Source of the DNA: JANQHS01 sp965267505
Lineage (GTDB): Bacteria; Bacteroidota; Bacteroidia; Cytophagales; CCMP332
Direction of reading: 5' to 3'
Length of the DNA: 64,000 nt
NCBI GenBank assembly: GCA_965267505.1
Contig: OZ254081.1
Location: 1,054,001-1,118,000, forward strand
Shown: positions 18,475-27,303 of the stretch, in pieces
How positions within the stretch are numbered: position 1 is the stretch's first letter
Layout: every line of letters starts with the position of its first letter
Notes under the pieces: model-generated
What the model was told of the DNA's origin: nothing
Database searches by the model: none
What the model saw: the letters and a program-made list of their open reading frames with translations, nothing else
Program-made: the position numbers and the translations under genes

Positions 18475-21400
18475 ATAATGCTACCTTTCTCCGAAACAAC
18501 GGTTTCGTTGTCCTCCGGATTGCGATCGACCAATTTAATATAAGGATCGATACCTGCTTTCTCAGGTTTTGAATTTACTATAAACTCCAAGGTCTTTTCC
18601 CCTTTTGTCAGTTTATGCTTTTTGAGATAAAGGGTGGTCTTGGTTTCCTTGCCATTCAATTTCTGGGATCCAAAAATCCCCACATCAACCCAGTCGTTCA
18701 TGGCAGGGCCTTCTATCTCCATACCCAAACTATCCTCGTATATCTTTTCAGCCGATAGGTCAAGAAATACTCTGTACGTTCCGTTACCCAGGTCCTCATA
18801 TTCGGCGTTGGTGATCCGATTTTCGTATAGGACCCTTTTTGTGAATAGCTCATCAACAAAACTTTTCAGGGAATCAGGAGTAGCTCCTTTTATTTGTTCG
18901 AACAACTCCATTGAACTTGTGAATGGGGCGGGTTGAAATGCAACACTATCCACATATTTCTTTAGCGCAGAATTCAAACCATCCTCTCCGATCAAATCCT
19001 TGATTGAATACAAGGCAAGGCTCCCTTTTCTATAATGAACATAGGCTTGACCTTCATTATTGAGAAGGGTGGGCTCATACTTACTTTCCCTGGCTCTTCC
19101 TCTCAGATAACTCCTTAATTCATATTCAAGGAATTTAGAGATCTGGTCTGAACCATACTCTTCTTCCATAACCATTAGGGCAGAATATTGAGACATGCTT
19201 TCTGAAACAGTGCTGGCACCATTTGTAGCCCTGGGCATAACCTGATGGCCCCACCATTGGTGAGCGACCTCATGAGCAGTCACATAGAAGGCATAATCAA
19301 TGTCTTCCTCATCGGAGAAATCGGAAACGAAGCCAAAAGCTTCTGAGTAGGGGACTGTGTTCGCAAAAGACTGGGCGAACCGACTGTACCTTGGGAATTC
19401 TAAAATTCTTAGTTGACTATGTTGGTAAGGGCTGAAATTCTTTGAAAAATATTCCAGAGACTTCTTCATGCCTTTTACCATCCTGCCCAGGTTTTTAGTA
19501 TGACCCGGTTCATGGTAGATCTCAAGGCTTACCACCTTACCATCAGGAGAGGTCCAGCTGTCTTTTAATATCTCGTATCTGGCTGAGAGTACGGAAAAGA
19601 AATAGAATCCCGGTGCCTCGGTTTTGTAATGGAAATAATTCCTGTCATTCTCTTCCCATTGTTTTTGAAGGTATCCAGGAACAATTGCTACCTGATCTCC
19701 AGCAGTACCGACCTTAACTTCAAACTGAACATAATCAGCATTGCTATTGATGAAGGAATAATTCTTCATTTTCGGATCTTCAATGGGGACGCTTCTTTTC
19801 TTTGGCTCTAAACCATATTTTTTCCTTTTCTCATCTGAGGCCAATTCATACTCTTCATTATAACCCCAGGCCGGAAGCCAACCTGTATTAAAAAAGGTTC
19901 CGTTATAGTTGATAGAGCTTTGGCCGACTTCATTAGAGAATCCTTCATATTGAGCGTACATTGAGAAATCCATTTGGACTGAATCTCCAGGGTTAATTCC
20001 ACCAGGGATTTCATAAATCGCAAAGTCGTACTTCTCATTTTTCCATTTGGGCTCAAGCACCTTACCTTGATAGCGTAACTCATTGAATTGGTCCAATCTT
20101 CTGAAATTGACCATTAAAGAATCTACCCTTGCGGAGTTGATGTTTGTAATAAAGAAAGTTCCCTCTATATCTGTTTTTCGGATATCAGGATAGATCTCAA
20201 CATCAAGTTTTACATCATAGATCTTCGGTAAAGGAAGGTCGTCATAGACCCTATACTTGTTTTCAAATTCTACTTTTTCTTTTTCTACCGTCTCCCCTAA
20301 TTTATATTCATTAACGAAGTTGGTATTATAAAAAACCCAGGAACCTATCCCAATAAAAAGGACTATACCCAAGCTTAAAGCCAACTTTGGTGTCAGGCCA
20401 AATCTTTGCGCTGCGAGGGCTCTTCTTTCTTTGACTCCAGCTACAACTCCTCTTGGCCACATCAAATTCCCGAGGACAACTAAAATGACTGAAAAAGCCA
20501 ACCAATAGCCTGTAAAGCTCAATACCGGCATCAGGTAATGGCCGAAACCATTCATGTCGGAATAGATATAGCTGGGCCTATCCCCTACATACAACATATT
20601 ATGGTTATAGTCCATCAAGGCTAAACCGATCCGGGCCAACCAATAAAAGAGGATCACGCCAAATCCAATGAACTTATTATTGACCAGGATCATAATGAAG
20701 AATACGAATACTGCCATAATCAGATAAAACGGCAGGGTCAGAACATACATATCCATCAGGTAAACCCCAAATTCATAATTGAAATATCCTTTTATGGTCT
20801 GAACAGAAACCCCCATAACTATCACTATTGAAGCCAGCAAAAAGCAGATGTAGAACATTGCCAGAAGCTTTGATCCAAAGACCATCCAATTAGGAATTGG
20901 AAGGGCATCTACAATCTGATCGAACTTCAACCCCCTTTCCTTGTAAATCATTTCACCGCTGTAATAGATCAAAATGATCAGGACGAAAAGCACCCAGTTA
21001 TTATCCTTGCTTTCGAGCATATAATAGGTCACCGGCATTGCGGGGGTACCATAAAGCTCATCTGTGAAAAAACAATCCATAAATAGGAATACAGATCCGG
21101 CAAACAGAATAGAAATGAAATAGGGGTTGGATACTGCATTCTTAAGCTCTATCCAGGAAAGGCTAAGCATTTGCCTGAAATGAACGCGCCAACCAATATC
21201 TGGTATTGATATCCTGGGAATCTCAGTTACTTCAGGTGCTGGCCCGGATTTGATCTTCTTTTTTCCACCCGCGAGTGCTTTGAAATTGGAGAAGTTGAAT
21301 CTTGAGAAGCTGACCCAAAGGAGCAGGATGCTTATACCTCCCCAGATCAATCTATTGTATAGGAGATTCCCAGAGATGGGTAATAGATTGTTGTTCTGTT

Positions 21401-22079
21401 GATAGATCGACCAGTATCTGGTTATCTCCTGAACACTCATGAAGGCGAAGGGGTCCAATAATTCAGCAATCCATCTCCGGTCTAGATTTGAGGTTAGGTT
21501 AACCGAAATAATGTACCCAACCAATAATATTATCGAGCCAGTGTAAACAGCCATGATCCTTCTAGTAAGAGCAACCAGGCTAAAAAATATACTTGCTGAA
21601 AAAAGCAGGTTCGGGATCAACAGGAATACGAAGGCCTGTAAGTGCGCTGCCCATGCAATCGGGCCTATCTGATCCTGGTTTACCCAAGGCATGAATCCGC
21701 CAAGTATTATGGCCAATTGGACCGATGTGAATATTAATAGGAGAACAAAAAAGGAACCTAGAAAACGGCCTAATAAATAGTCTTTTTCTGTTATCGGAAA
21801 GGAAAAGAAGAAGGAATCTGTCTTATACTCAATGTCCCGGTACAAAGGCACTCCCATAACCGCGGAAGAAACGAGAATTCCGAAGGCGGTCATTATCAGA
21901 ACAAAGGAATAAATCACCGTAGGAGCATTTTTCAATACCTTTTCTGATGTCGCTCCTATCCTTACGTTCTCCGAACCGATCGCGGCAAAACACAATATGA
22001 AAAAGATCAGAAAGTAGAGATAGGTCGCTGGCCTCTTCTTGCGATAATCCAGCTCGAAAGCGAATATTTTCTTCCACAT
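18471..22079 (-). CDS. ABC transporter permease fused to M1 family aminopeptidase
   Basis: This 1202-residue protein has about twelve hydrophobic helices in residues 1-600, grouped like two ABC-2 type permease halves. A periplasmic M1 metallopeptidase domain follows from about residue 620. The zinc site is H936-E937-x-x-H940 (HEVAHQWWGH) with the likely third ligand E960, in TVSESMSQYSA. Between H940 and E960 there are 19 residues, one more than in canonical M1 peptidases. The adjacent gene encodes the ATPase, so the pair should form an ABC complex with a tethered extracytoplasmic peptidase or peptide-binding module. The substrate is unknown. It overlaps the downstream thioredoxin-like gene by 4 nt. 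Confidence 0.88.
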   Translation of the reverse strand: MWKKIFAFELDYRKKRPATYLYFLIFFILCFAAIGSENVRIGATSEKVLKNAPTVIYSFVLIMTAFGILVSSAVMGVPLYRDIEYKTDSFFFSFPITEKDYLLGRFLGSFFVLLLIFTSVQLAIILGGFMPWVNQDQIGPIAWAAHLQAFVFLLIPNLLFSASIFFSLVALTRRIMAVYTGSIILLVGYIISVNLTSNLDRRWIAELLDPFAFMSVQEITRYWSIYQQNNNLLPISGNLLYNRLIWGGISILLLWVSFSRFNFSNFKALAGGKKKIKSGPAPEVTEIPRISIPDIGWRVHFRQMLSLSWIELKNAVSNPYFISILFAGSVFLFMDCFFTDELYGTPAMPVTYYMLESKDNNWVLFVLIILIYYSGEMIYKERGLKFDQIVDALPIPNWMVFGSKLLAMFYICFLLASIVIVMGVSVQTIKGYFNYEFGVYLMDMYVLTLPFYLIMAVFVFFIMILVNNKFIGFGVILFYWLARIGLALMDYNHNMLYVGDRPSYIYSDMNGFGHYLMPVLSFTGYWLAFSVILVVLGNLMWPRGVVAGVKERRALAAQRFGLTPKLALSLGIVLFIGIGSWVFYNTNFVNEYKLGETVEKEKVEFENKYRVYDDLPLPKIYDVKLDVEIYPDIRKTDIEGTFFITNINSARVDSLMVNFRRLDQFNELRYQGKVLEPKWKNEKYDFAIYEIPGGINPGDSVQMDFSMYAQYEGFSNEVGQSSINYNGTFFNTGWLPAWGYNEEYELASDEKRKKYGLEPKKRSVPIEDPKMKNYSFINSNADYVQFEVKVGTAGDQVAIVPGYLQKQWEENDRNYFHYKTEAPGFYFFSVLSARYEILKDSWTSPDGKVVSLEIYHEPGHTKNLGRMVKGMKKSLEYFSKNFSPYQHSQLRILEFPRYSRFAQSFANTVPYSEAFGFVSDFSDEEDIDYAFYVTAHEVAHQWWGHQVMPRATNGASTVSESMSQYSALMVMEEEYGSDQISKFLEYELRSYLRGRARESKYEPTLLNNEGQAYVHYRKGSLALYSIKDLIGEDGLNSALKKYVDSVAFQPAPFTSSMELFEQIKGATPDSLKSFVDELFTKRVLYENRITNAEYEDLGNGTYRVFLDLSAEKIYEDSLGMEIEGPAMNDWVDVGIFGSQKLNGKETKTTLYLKKHKLTKGEKTLEFIVNSKPEKAGIDPYIKLVDRNPEDNETVVSEKGSII

Positions 22080-22081
22080 AA

Positions 22082-22972
22082 TCAGGCGGGTTGAAGGGTT
22101 TTGCTATGCTCTAATATGGTCTTGAAATAAACATCTTCAAGATCAGCATCCACCTGAACAAATCCATCACCCGGGTTGCTTTCAGCATAAACATGGATCA
22201 TGGTCCTTCCAGCAAATAGATCAGAAGAAATAACCTCATGCTCGTTTTTGTATTGATCCAATTCTTCCTTGGAGATCGACTTTTTAAAGATCTTTCCTTG
22301 CACAGATTGGATTACATCTGTAGGCACTCCCTTGAGAACAACTTCCCCAAAATTGATGATCGCCATATTCGAACATAGATGGCTTACATCCTCAACTATA
22401 TGGGTTGAAAGGATTACGATGGTATTTTCTCCGATCTCACTTAAGAGGTTGTGAAATCTATTTCTTTCGGTCGGATCAAGCCCCGCAGTAGGCTCATCCA
22501 CGATAATCAATTTGGGGCTTCCCAACAAGGCCTGGGCAATTCCAAATCTTTGTTTCATTCCTCCTGAATATGATCCGAGGTTCTTTTTTCTGTGCTCCCA
22601 TAGATTCACTTTGGCCAATAAGGCACTTACAATTTCCTTCCTCTCACCTTTGGAAGTAATCCCTTTGAGAGTAGCAATATGATCCAAAAGAACCTCTGCA
22701 GAGATCTTGGGATAAAGACCAAACTCCTGAGGTAGATAACCCAGGACCTTCCTGACAGCCTCCTTATCGTACAAAACATTGGTGTCTCCCAGCATGATCT
22801 GCCCTTCATCCGCCTCCTGAAGGGTTGCTATGGTCCTCATAAGAGTAGATTTTCCTGCTCCATTTGGTCCCAGGAGTCCAAACATTCCTGTGGGGATGTC
22901 AAGATTTACATTTTTTAATGCCCTAACCCCATTGGGATAGGTCTTATTCAAATCTTTGATCTGTAGTTCCAT
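22082..22972 (-). CDS. ABC transporter ATP-binding protein
   Basis: This 296-residue cytoplasmic ATPase has the Walker A motif GPNGAGKST (35-43), the Q-loop region YLPQEFGLYP (79-88), the signature SYSGGMKQ (134-141) and Walker B LIIVDE (155-160) followed by PTAGLDP. The C-terminal 80 residues form a variable domain. The gene is first in the block and ends 2 nt before the permease-peptidase gene, so they surely work together. The family includes bacitracin- and lantibiotic-type exporters, but the cargo cannot be read from the sequence. Confidence 0.94.
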   Translation of the reverse strand: MELQIKDLNKTYPNGVRALKNVNLDIPTGMFGLLGPNGAGKSTLMRTIATLQEADEGQIMLGDTNVLYDKEAVRKVLGYLPQEFGLYPKISAEVLLDHIATLKGITSKGERKEIVSALLAKVNLWEHRKKNLGSYSGGMKQRFGIAQALLGSPKLIIVDEPTAGLDPTERNRFHNLLSEIGENTIVILSTHIVEDVSHLCSNMAIINFGEVVLKGVPTDVIQSVQGKIFKKSISKEELDQYKNEHEVISSDLFAGRTMIHVYAESNPGDGFVQVDADLEDVYFKTILEHSKTLQPA

Positions 22973-23074
22973 TTACTCGGGTTTGAATAACAAGATGTTT
23001 TTAAGGAATAGTATGGTGAAAGAAATCTATATGAATGGTAAAAATCCTTGCTAAGGGGTAAACCATCACCCATA

Positions 23075-23115
23075 TTTCTTTTTTTAAAGAAACGTATTAA
23101 AAGCATTTCGCTCAA
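23075..23115 (-). promoter_or_regulatory. Possible promoter of the ABC-maeB-ruvA-sprA block
   Basis: On the minus strand a TTG (23115-23113) precedes TACGTTTC (23096-23089), which matches seven of eight positions of the Bacteroidota -7 consensus TAnnTTTG, with 16 bp between them. A 7-bp inverted repeat TTTCTTT/AAAGAAA (23075-23092) overlaps it. It lies about 120 bp upstream of the ABC ATPase start. This is a pattern match only. Confidence 0.3.
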
Positions 23116-23187
23116 CCAAGGACCTGGTCTGAGCCAAAAAAATAAAGAAGAGAAGCTTTGTTTTTTAAAGAGAATTTAGGCCCCAGG

Positions 23188-23892
23188 TCAAAATTCGTAC
23201 ACGAAACACTCCGGGAAGTCTTTTTTCAATGCCGCTCTTAGATCTTCAGCCTTTGACCTGTTGTTTGCTCCTGAAATAATGATCTTATAGACCTTTTTTT
23301 CATTGACCACGGAGACCTCCACAATTACCTTTTTTTGGTAGCTCTTCTTCAGGTGTTCTACTACCGCTACCATATTCGCGAACTCGCCATAGCTGCCAAT
23401 TTGTACTCCAAAGCCTTTAGGCCTTACTGCCTTGGCATGGAGCTCATGGTATTCCCTGCTTACCTCCTGGGGGTGGTCATAAACCTTTCTGTGAGTAGCT
23501 TGACCGGGAACGGCACTTGAGCTTTCTTTTATGACTTCAATCCTCACCTCAGCAAGGCCCTGCTGAACAAAATCAAGTTTCTCTGCTGCGGACCTACTCA
23601 GGTCTATGATCCTTCCCTCAACAAAGGGCCCTCTGTCATTGATCTTAACCTCACAGGTTTTATTGTTCTTTAAGTTCTTAACTCTTACAAGCGTACCAAA
23701 AGGCAACATCCTATGAGCGGCTGTCATTTTTGATCCATTGTACTTCTCCCCATTTGCCGTAGTCCTTCCTTCAAATTTATCTGCATAATAAGAGGCCGTT
23801 CCTACCTGGAAAAAACCACCTTGCCCAAACACCGGCGAAGTGGCTATCAAAAACAAAAGCAGAAATAAGGTCCGTAAATGTGAATTTTTCAT
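23188..23892 (-). CDS. rlpA: RlpA-like protein with SPOR domain
   Basis: The ATG at 23892 is preferred over the frame opening at 23943 because it begins a clear signal peptide (MKNSHLRTLFLLLFLIA). The mature protein has a double-psi beta-barrel (GTASYYADKFEGRTTANGE, then KINDRGPFVEGRIIDLS), the fold of RlpA lytic transglycosylases that cut denuded glycan strands. A C-terminal SPOR domain (GFGVQIGSYGEF to the end) should bind septal peptidoglycan. The conserved Asp and His positions of the fold appear present in NDRGP and the AAHR region. It is divergent from the AlkB-like gene, with 97 bp between the starts. Confidence 0.88.
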   Translation of the reverse strand: MKNSHLRTLFLLLFLIATSPVFGQGGFFQVGTASYYADKFEGRTTANGEKYNGSKMTAAHRMLPFGTLVRVKNLKNNKTCEVKINDRGPFVEGRIIDLSRSAAEKLDFVQQGLAEVRIEVIKESSSAVPGQATHRKVYDHPQEVSREYHELHAKAVRPKGFGVQIGSYGEFANMVAVVEHLKKSYQKKVIVEVSVVNEKKVYKIIISGANNRSKAEDLRAALKKDFPECFVYEF

Positions 23893-23989
23893 TTGGTCCG
23901 ATTTATCTCCCTCTAAAAAGAAGAAATCCCAAACCAATTCCACTCAGCGATGAATATATTTATCCACCATCCGAATAGATCGGCTTGAA

Positions 23990-24580
23990 ATGGAATTTTC
24001 CCAAACCCATATAAGACTGATACAAAAAACCGATTTCCTTTCACAGGATAAAGCCACTTCGCTTTTTGATGAATTGATCAAAAATGTCAAATGGGAAGAA
24101 AAAGAGATCAGCCTATTTGGAAAGCGATTTTTACAACCCAGGCTAATCGCATATTACGGAACGAAAGAGTCCAGCTATACCTATTCAGGACAAAAAATGG
24201 ACCCTTTACCCTTAACAAAAACGCTGAAAAACATTCTGAAAAGGGTGAATACTTTCTTTGAACTAGAGTTCAATTCTATCCTGATCAACCTTTATAGGGA
24301 TGGAAAGGATTCCATGGGCTTGCATTCGGATGATGAACCCGAATTGGGACCGGATCCCTATATAGCCTCTTTAAGCCTTGGTGCAAATAGGAAGCTGGTC
24401 TTCAAGCCTAAAAATGGAATTCTGGAAAAGAACTTCGGCCTTGATCAACCCAACGGGAGTTTACTTCTTATGGCCCCTCCAACCCAAAGATTCTGGAAGC
24501 ATGGGATCAATAAAAAGTCAAACTCCGACCCAAGAATTAACCTGACTTTCAGGCGAATTGAAAATCCTTTTTATAGTTGA
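23990..24580 (+). CDS. AlkB-like 2-oxoglutarate/Fe(II) dioxygenase
   Basis: This 196-residue protein resembles the ALKBH2/3-type branch of AlkB, which repairs alkylated bases by oxidative demethylation. The iron ligands are H112, D114 (in GLHSDDEPELG) and H171 (FWKHGI). R182 and R188 in PRINLTFRR should bind 2-oxoglutarate. The upstream SILINLYRDGKDSMG segment matches the same branch. All catalytic residues are present and the length is normal. The gene is monocistronic and followed by a likely terminator. Confidence 0.93.
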   Translation: MEFSQTHIRLIQKTDFLSQDKATSLFDELIKNVKWEEKEISLFGKRFLQPRLIAYYGTKESSYTYSGQKMDPLPLTKTLKNILKRVNTFFELEFNSILINLYRDGKDSMGLHSDDEPELGPDPYIASLSLGANRKLVFKPKNGILEKNFGLDQPNGSLLLMAPPTQRFWKHGINKKSNSDPRINLTFRRIENPFYS

Positions 24581-24582
24581 AC

Positions 24583-24614
24583 AAAAACCTTAAATCATGA
24601 AGTTTTTATTTTTT
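24583..24614 (+). terminator. Likely intrinsic terminator after the AlkB-like gene
   Basis: An 8-bp stem with a bulged C (24583-24591 with 24600-24607) is followed by a T-rich stretch. It starts just after the stop codon. The stem is AT-rich, so efficiency is uncertain. The rest of the gap to 24844 holds no gene that I can support. Confidence 0.5.
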
Positions 24615-24844
24615 GTAATACTACACAAGCCTGTCCTTTTCAGGGGTTGAAAAATGAAGAGCCTGCCTGGCCATTCGACGTCTGGAGCTATGTTTTATTA
24701 ACCCTTAAATAGAGTAAATTACAGTAGCAATTTTGCATTTATTGACAACAGTGGTCAAAATGACAAGAATACATATAGTTCATACTTGTTGCCGTGGCAG
24801 AACTCTAGCCTAACGTTGTTCAGCAGCTAAAACAACCAACTAGA

Positions 24845-25390
24845 ATGAAAAAAATACTCGGACTTTTAACATTGGCTTTGATAGCGTTTTTCGCTTGCAA
24901 AAATGATGCCGACAACACTGGCGAAAAGCAAAACCAGCAAGAAAAAATGAGAAACTTAAAAATCATTAGACACTTTGATGTGGAGCCAGAAAAAGTCTAT
25001 GGAGCCTTTACAAATCCAGATGAAATGATAGTTTGGTGGACACCTGACACTGAATTTGATATTGACCTGCGCGTTGGTGGACAATACTCAATAACAAGAA
25101 AGGAAGGTGAAACAACTTATGTAATGTCAGGAAAATACTTGGAAGTAGAAAGGCCAAGCAAGCTCAAGTATACTTGTGCAATGCTTGACTTTTCGCTTAT
25201 AGTTGATACACTTACAATAGAAATTAAATCTGACGGAAAAGGTGGCTCACGGTTAACTTTTATTCAAGAAGGCGAAGGTATAAACGAAGAATTGAAACAA
25301 CTGCCCGAAGGAACTATTTCGGAAACAGAAAAAGGATGGAATCAAGGTTTTGACTTGATGGCTCAATCTTGGAGAAAAAAGGAAAATTAA
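24845..25390 (+). CDS. Lipoprotein with SRPBCC (AHSA1-like) domain
   Basis: This 181-residue protein has a lipoprotein signal (LTLALIAFFACKND, lipobox cysteine at residue 18) and a short polar linker. A START/AHSA1-type domain begins near residue 36: IIRHFDVEPEKVYGAFTNPDEMIVWW, then GGQYSI and a C-terminal GWNQGFDLMAQSW. The fold is a helix-grip hydrophobic pocket. AHSA1-like domains are usually cytosolic. Here an internal ATG at 24947 would give the soluble form, so the export signal may be a fusion or a real variant. The next gene encodes an AraC-type regulator 25 nt downstream. Confidence 0.75.
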   Translation: MKKILGLLTLALIAFFACKNDADNTGEKQNQQEKMRNLKIIRHFDVEPEKVYGAFTNPDEMIVWWTPDTEFDIDLRVGGQYSITRKEGETTYVMSGKYLEVERPSKLKYTCAMLDFSLIVDTLTIEIKSDGKGGSRLTFIQEGEGINEELKQLPEGTISETEKGWNQGFDLMAQSWRKKEN

Positions 25391-25415
25391 AATAACCGAG
25401 ACCGTTGTATCCAAC

Positions 25416-26216
25416 ATGAAAAGTATTCCAACGAAACGGTCCGAATCCTGCAACGTGAGTAGTCGTATCATCAGTATTCAGTCCGAGCGATTCAACTCCC
25501 TCATTGAATCGTATCGAGTTTACGAATTGAGTAATCAAACATTACTGAATCTTGATCCAGTTGGAAATTTTGAAGTTATATTTCAACTCACAGGCGGCTT
25601 CATGCAACGAACTTATGGCACTAAAGATTGGACTCTTCGTCCATCTAGTTTTGTTGGTGGTCTTCACTCAAAGTCGTTTCAAATAAGAGGAACTTCAGAA
25701 ACATCGAAACTCATAAGCATTGTTTTCAAACCTTTGGGAGCTCGATGTTTTATACCAGGCCGTTTAAATCTTTATAAAGATGAGCTTATCAGGCTAAACG
25801 ATATTGATACCAATTTTCAATTTCCAGAATTGAGTGAGCTTGCTTATGACCAGCTTGCTGAGAAACTTGATAACTACCTAGCCGAACGTTTTTTCGAGTA
25901 TTACCCAAGCGTTGTCGATTATGCCCTGCAACTAATAAGTGAGAAAAATGGGTTTATCCCAATCAAATCTTTATCCAATCATCTCAATATCAGCTCCTCC
26001 CATTTGCGAAAACTTTTTGGCGAACAAATTGGAATGAGTCCAAAGGCTTATTCTAGAATACTCCGTGTTCGACAGATATCAACATTGCTAAAACAAAGTA
26101 ACTGCGATAATCTGTCACAGCTTAGCCACGATTTAGGATATTTTGATCAAGCACATTTTATTCATGATTTCAAATCGATCACGGGCCGAACTCCAAGTAT
26201 CTACTCCAAAAAGTAA
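25416..26216 (+). CDS. AraC-family transcriptional regulator
   Basis: This 266-residue regulator has an N-terminal DUF6597-like ligand region (LNLDPVGNFEVIFQLTGG, SFVGGLHSKSF, ISIVFKPLGA) and two C-terminal helix-turn-helix motifs of the AraC type (IPIKSLSNHLNISSSHLRKL; LSQLSHDLGYFDQAHFIHDF, ending in GRTPSIYSK). It probably controls its neighbours. A perfect 11-bp inverted repeat lies downstream, before the beta-barrel gene, and a near-copy of one arm lies upstream of the SRPBCC lipoprotein gene, but this link is inferred. The effector is unknown. Confidence 0.87.
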   Translation: MKSIPTKRSESCNVSSRIISIQSERFNSLIESYRVYELSNQTLLNLDPVGNFEVIFQLTGGFMQRTYGTKDWTLRPSSFVGGLHSKSFQIRGTSETSKLISIVFKPLGARCFIPGRLNLYKDELIRLNDIDTNFQFPELSELAYDQLAEKLDNYLAERFFEYYPSVVDYALQLISEKNGFIPIKSLSNHLNISSSHLRKLFGEQIGMSPKAYSRILRVRQISTLLKQSNCDNLSQLSHDLGYFDQAHFIHDFKSITGRTPSIYSKK

Positions 26217-26321
26217 AAGCGTTTCTTACAATTTCTCAAGGCTCATTTTCCTGTGGTTTGCAAAGCTATTTTCAACCCCGTATCGGCAGTATTTGAGTAA
26301 AAAAGAACTGTCATAGGTGTC

Positions 26322-26349
26322 TATCATTTTGACCTAGTTCAAAATGATA
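26322..26349. repeat. Perfect 11-bp inverted repeat, candidate operator
   Basis: Arms TATCATTTTGA (26322-26332) and TCAAAATGATA (26339-26349) are separated by 6 bp. No T tract follows on the plus strand, so it does not look like a terminator. It lies 84 bp upstream of the beta-barrel gene start. A one-mismatch copy of the right arm occurs at 24755-24765, upstream of the SRPBCC lipoprotein. Confidence 0.5.
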
Positions 26350-26432
26350 CAGAAAAGCGTATGAAATGTCAGCTGCTATTAATAGATGAGGAAGTCGAAA
26401 ACTGAGAAGAATAGACAACAAAAATTATGGAA

Positions 26433-26963
26433 ATGAAAAGAATCGCATTTTTATGGACAGTCTGCGCGATGTTCACTCTACAAATTCAAGCACAAGTATC
26501 CCCGAATAAACTTGAAATAGGTCTTAATGTAAATCAATTTCAAAATGACTTCGGTATAGGGGTGCATTTGATTAGTCCTTACTTCTTGAAATCTAAAGTC
26601 GCCGTAAGGGCAGGAGCAAATTTTCAATGGTTTGAATACTTTAACGGAACAGAAACCACTTGGTCACCCTATCAAAATATTCAAATAGGACTTCGCGGAA
26701 GAAGTGAGGTAATTGAGGATAAAATATTTATGTATGGCGAAGGAGGGGTGTTAGCGATATTACCCAATAATGAATTCTCTAATAACGACACCGAATTTGG
26801 AGGTTATGGAGTTTTCGGATTTGAATTCAGACCTATTACAAAGTTTGCCTATTTCATAGAAATCGGTGCTGTTGGCACAGGTGCTAAGGCGAATAAAATA
26901 ATAACAAGTCCAATTTATTCTAATGGATTTCTTATGAGTGTAGGTCTAAGAATAGGCTTGTAA
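26433..26963 (+). CDS. Small outer-membrane beta-barrel protein, unknown function
   Basis: I placed the start at the second ATG (26433), giving 176 residues that open with a signal peptide (KRIAFLWTVCAMFTLQIQAQ). The mature part has alternating hydrophobic and polar residues typical of an eight-stranded barrel (LEIGLNVNQF, VAVRAGANFQWF, IQIGLRGRSEV, FMYGEGGVLA, GYGVFGFEFRP, AYFIEIGAVG) and ends in SVGLRIGL. No family was recognised. It lies in an AT-rich accessory region after an AraC-type regulator gene. Confidence 0.65.
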   Translation: MKRIAFLWTVCAMFTLQIQAQVSPNKLEIGLNVNQFQNDFGIGVHLISPYFLKSKVAVRAGANFQWFEYFNGTETTWSPYQNIQIGLRGRSEVIEDKIFMYGEGGVLAILPNNEFSNNDTEFGGYGVFGFEFRPITKFAYFIEIGAVGTGAKANKIITSPIYSNGFLMSVGLRIGL

Positions 26964-27267
26964 ATAACTCTACTAAAAACCATTTCCAACTGGGCAAATA
27001 GCAAACAAAGGCAGTAATTTGATAGCATAGGTTTCATTTACCCTTCTTTTTGAAGTGAAATAGTTTTGTATGGAAATAGACCTTAATTCTAAGTAGAATA
27101 CTTTTCTATTTGAATGAAGGAATAAGAAGTCTTCTTATTGAAGCAACAACGACTTGAGTACTAACTCGAATCGCTTCTTCATTTAATTGAAGTAAATTTA
27201 AATCTGAAAAGTAGTCACTTAGAATCTGCTACTGCTCAAACACGAAACCGTTGTTCTGAAGAGAGGT
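26964..27267. other. AT-rich gap without a gene
   Basis: I see no supported reading frame here. It contains a 14-bp palindrome (27086-27099, ATTCTA-AG-TAGAAT) and a 19-bp near-perfect palindrome (27121-27139, AATAAGAAG and CTTCTTATT around one base). They could be protein-binding sites or decayed repeats. No tRNA or transposase remnant is apparent. Confidence 0.5.
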
Positions 27268-27303
27268 AAAACAAATAAAAAGCTTAGATCAATATTATGA
27301 TCT
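27268..27303 (-). terminator. Possible intrinsic terminator of hipBA
   Basis: A 6-bp inverted repeat AGATCA/TGATCT (27286-27291 and 27298-27303) overlaps the hipA stop codon. On the minus strand it is followed, after a few bases, by a T-rich tract (27280-27268). The stem is short, hence moderate confidence. Confidence 0.45.

Noticed and set aside
23121..23189. Long-range inverted repeat GACCTGG/CCAGGTC downstream of rlpA
   Set aside because: The 7-bp arms are about 55 bp apart with no good loop; could be chance.
24790..24830. attC-like pattern (CCTAAC and GTTGT near gene junctions)
   Set aside because: Core GTTRRRY consensus is not met, and no integron integrase is in the window.
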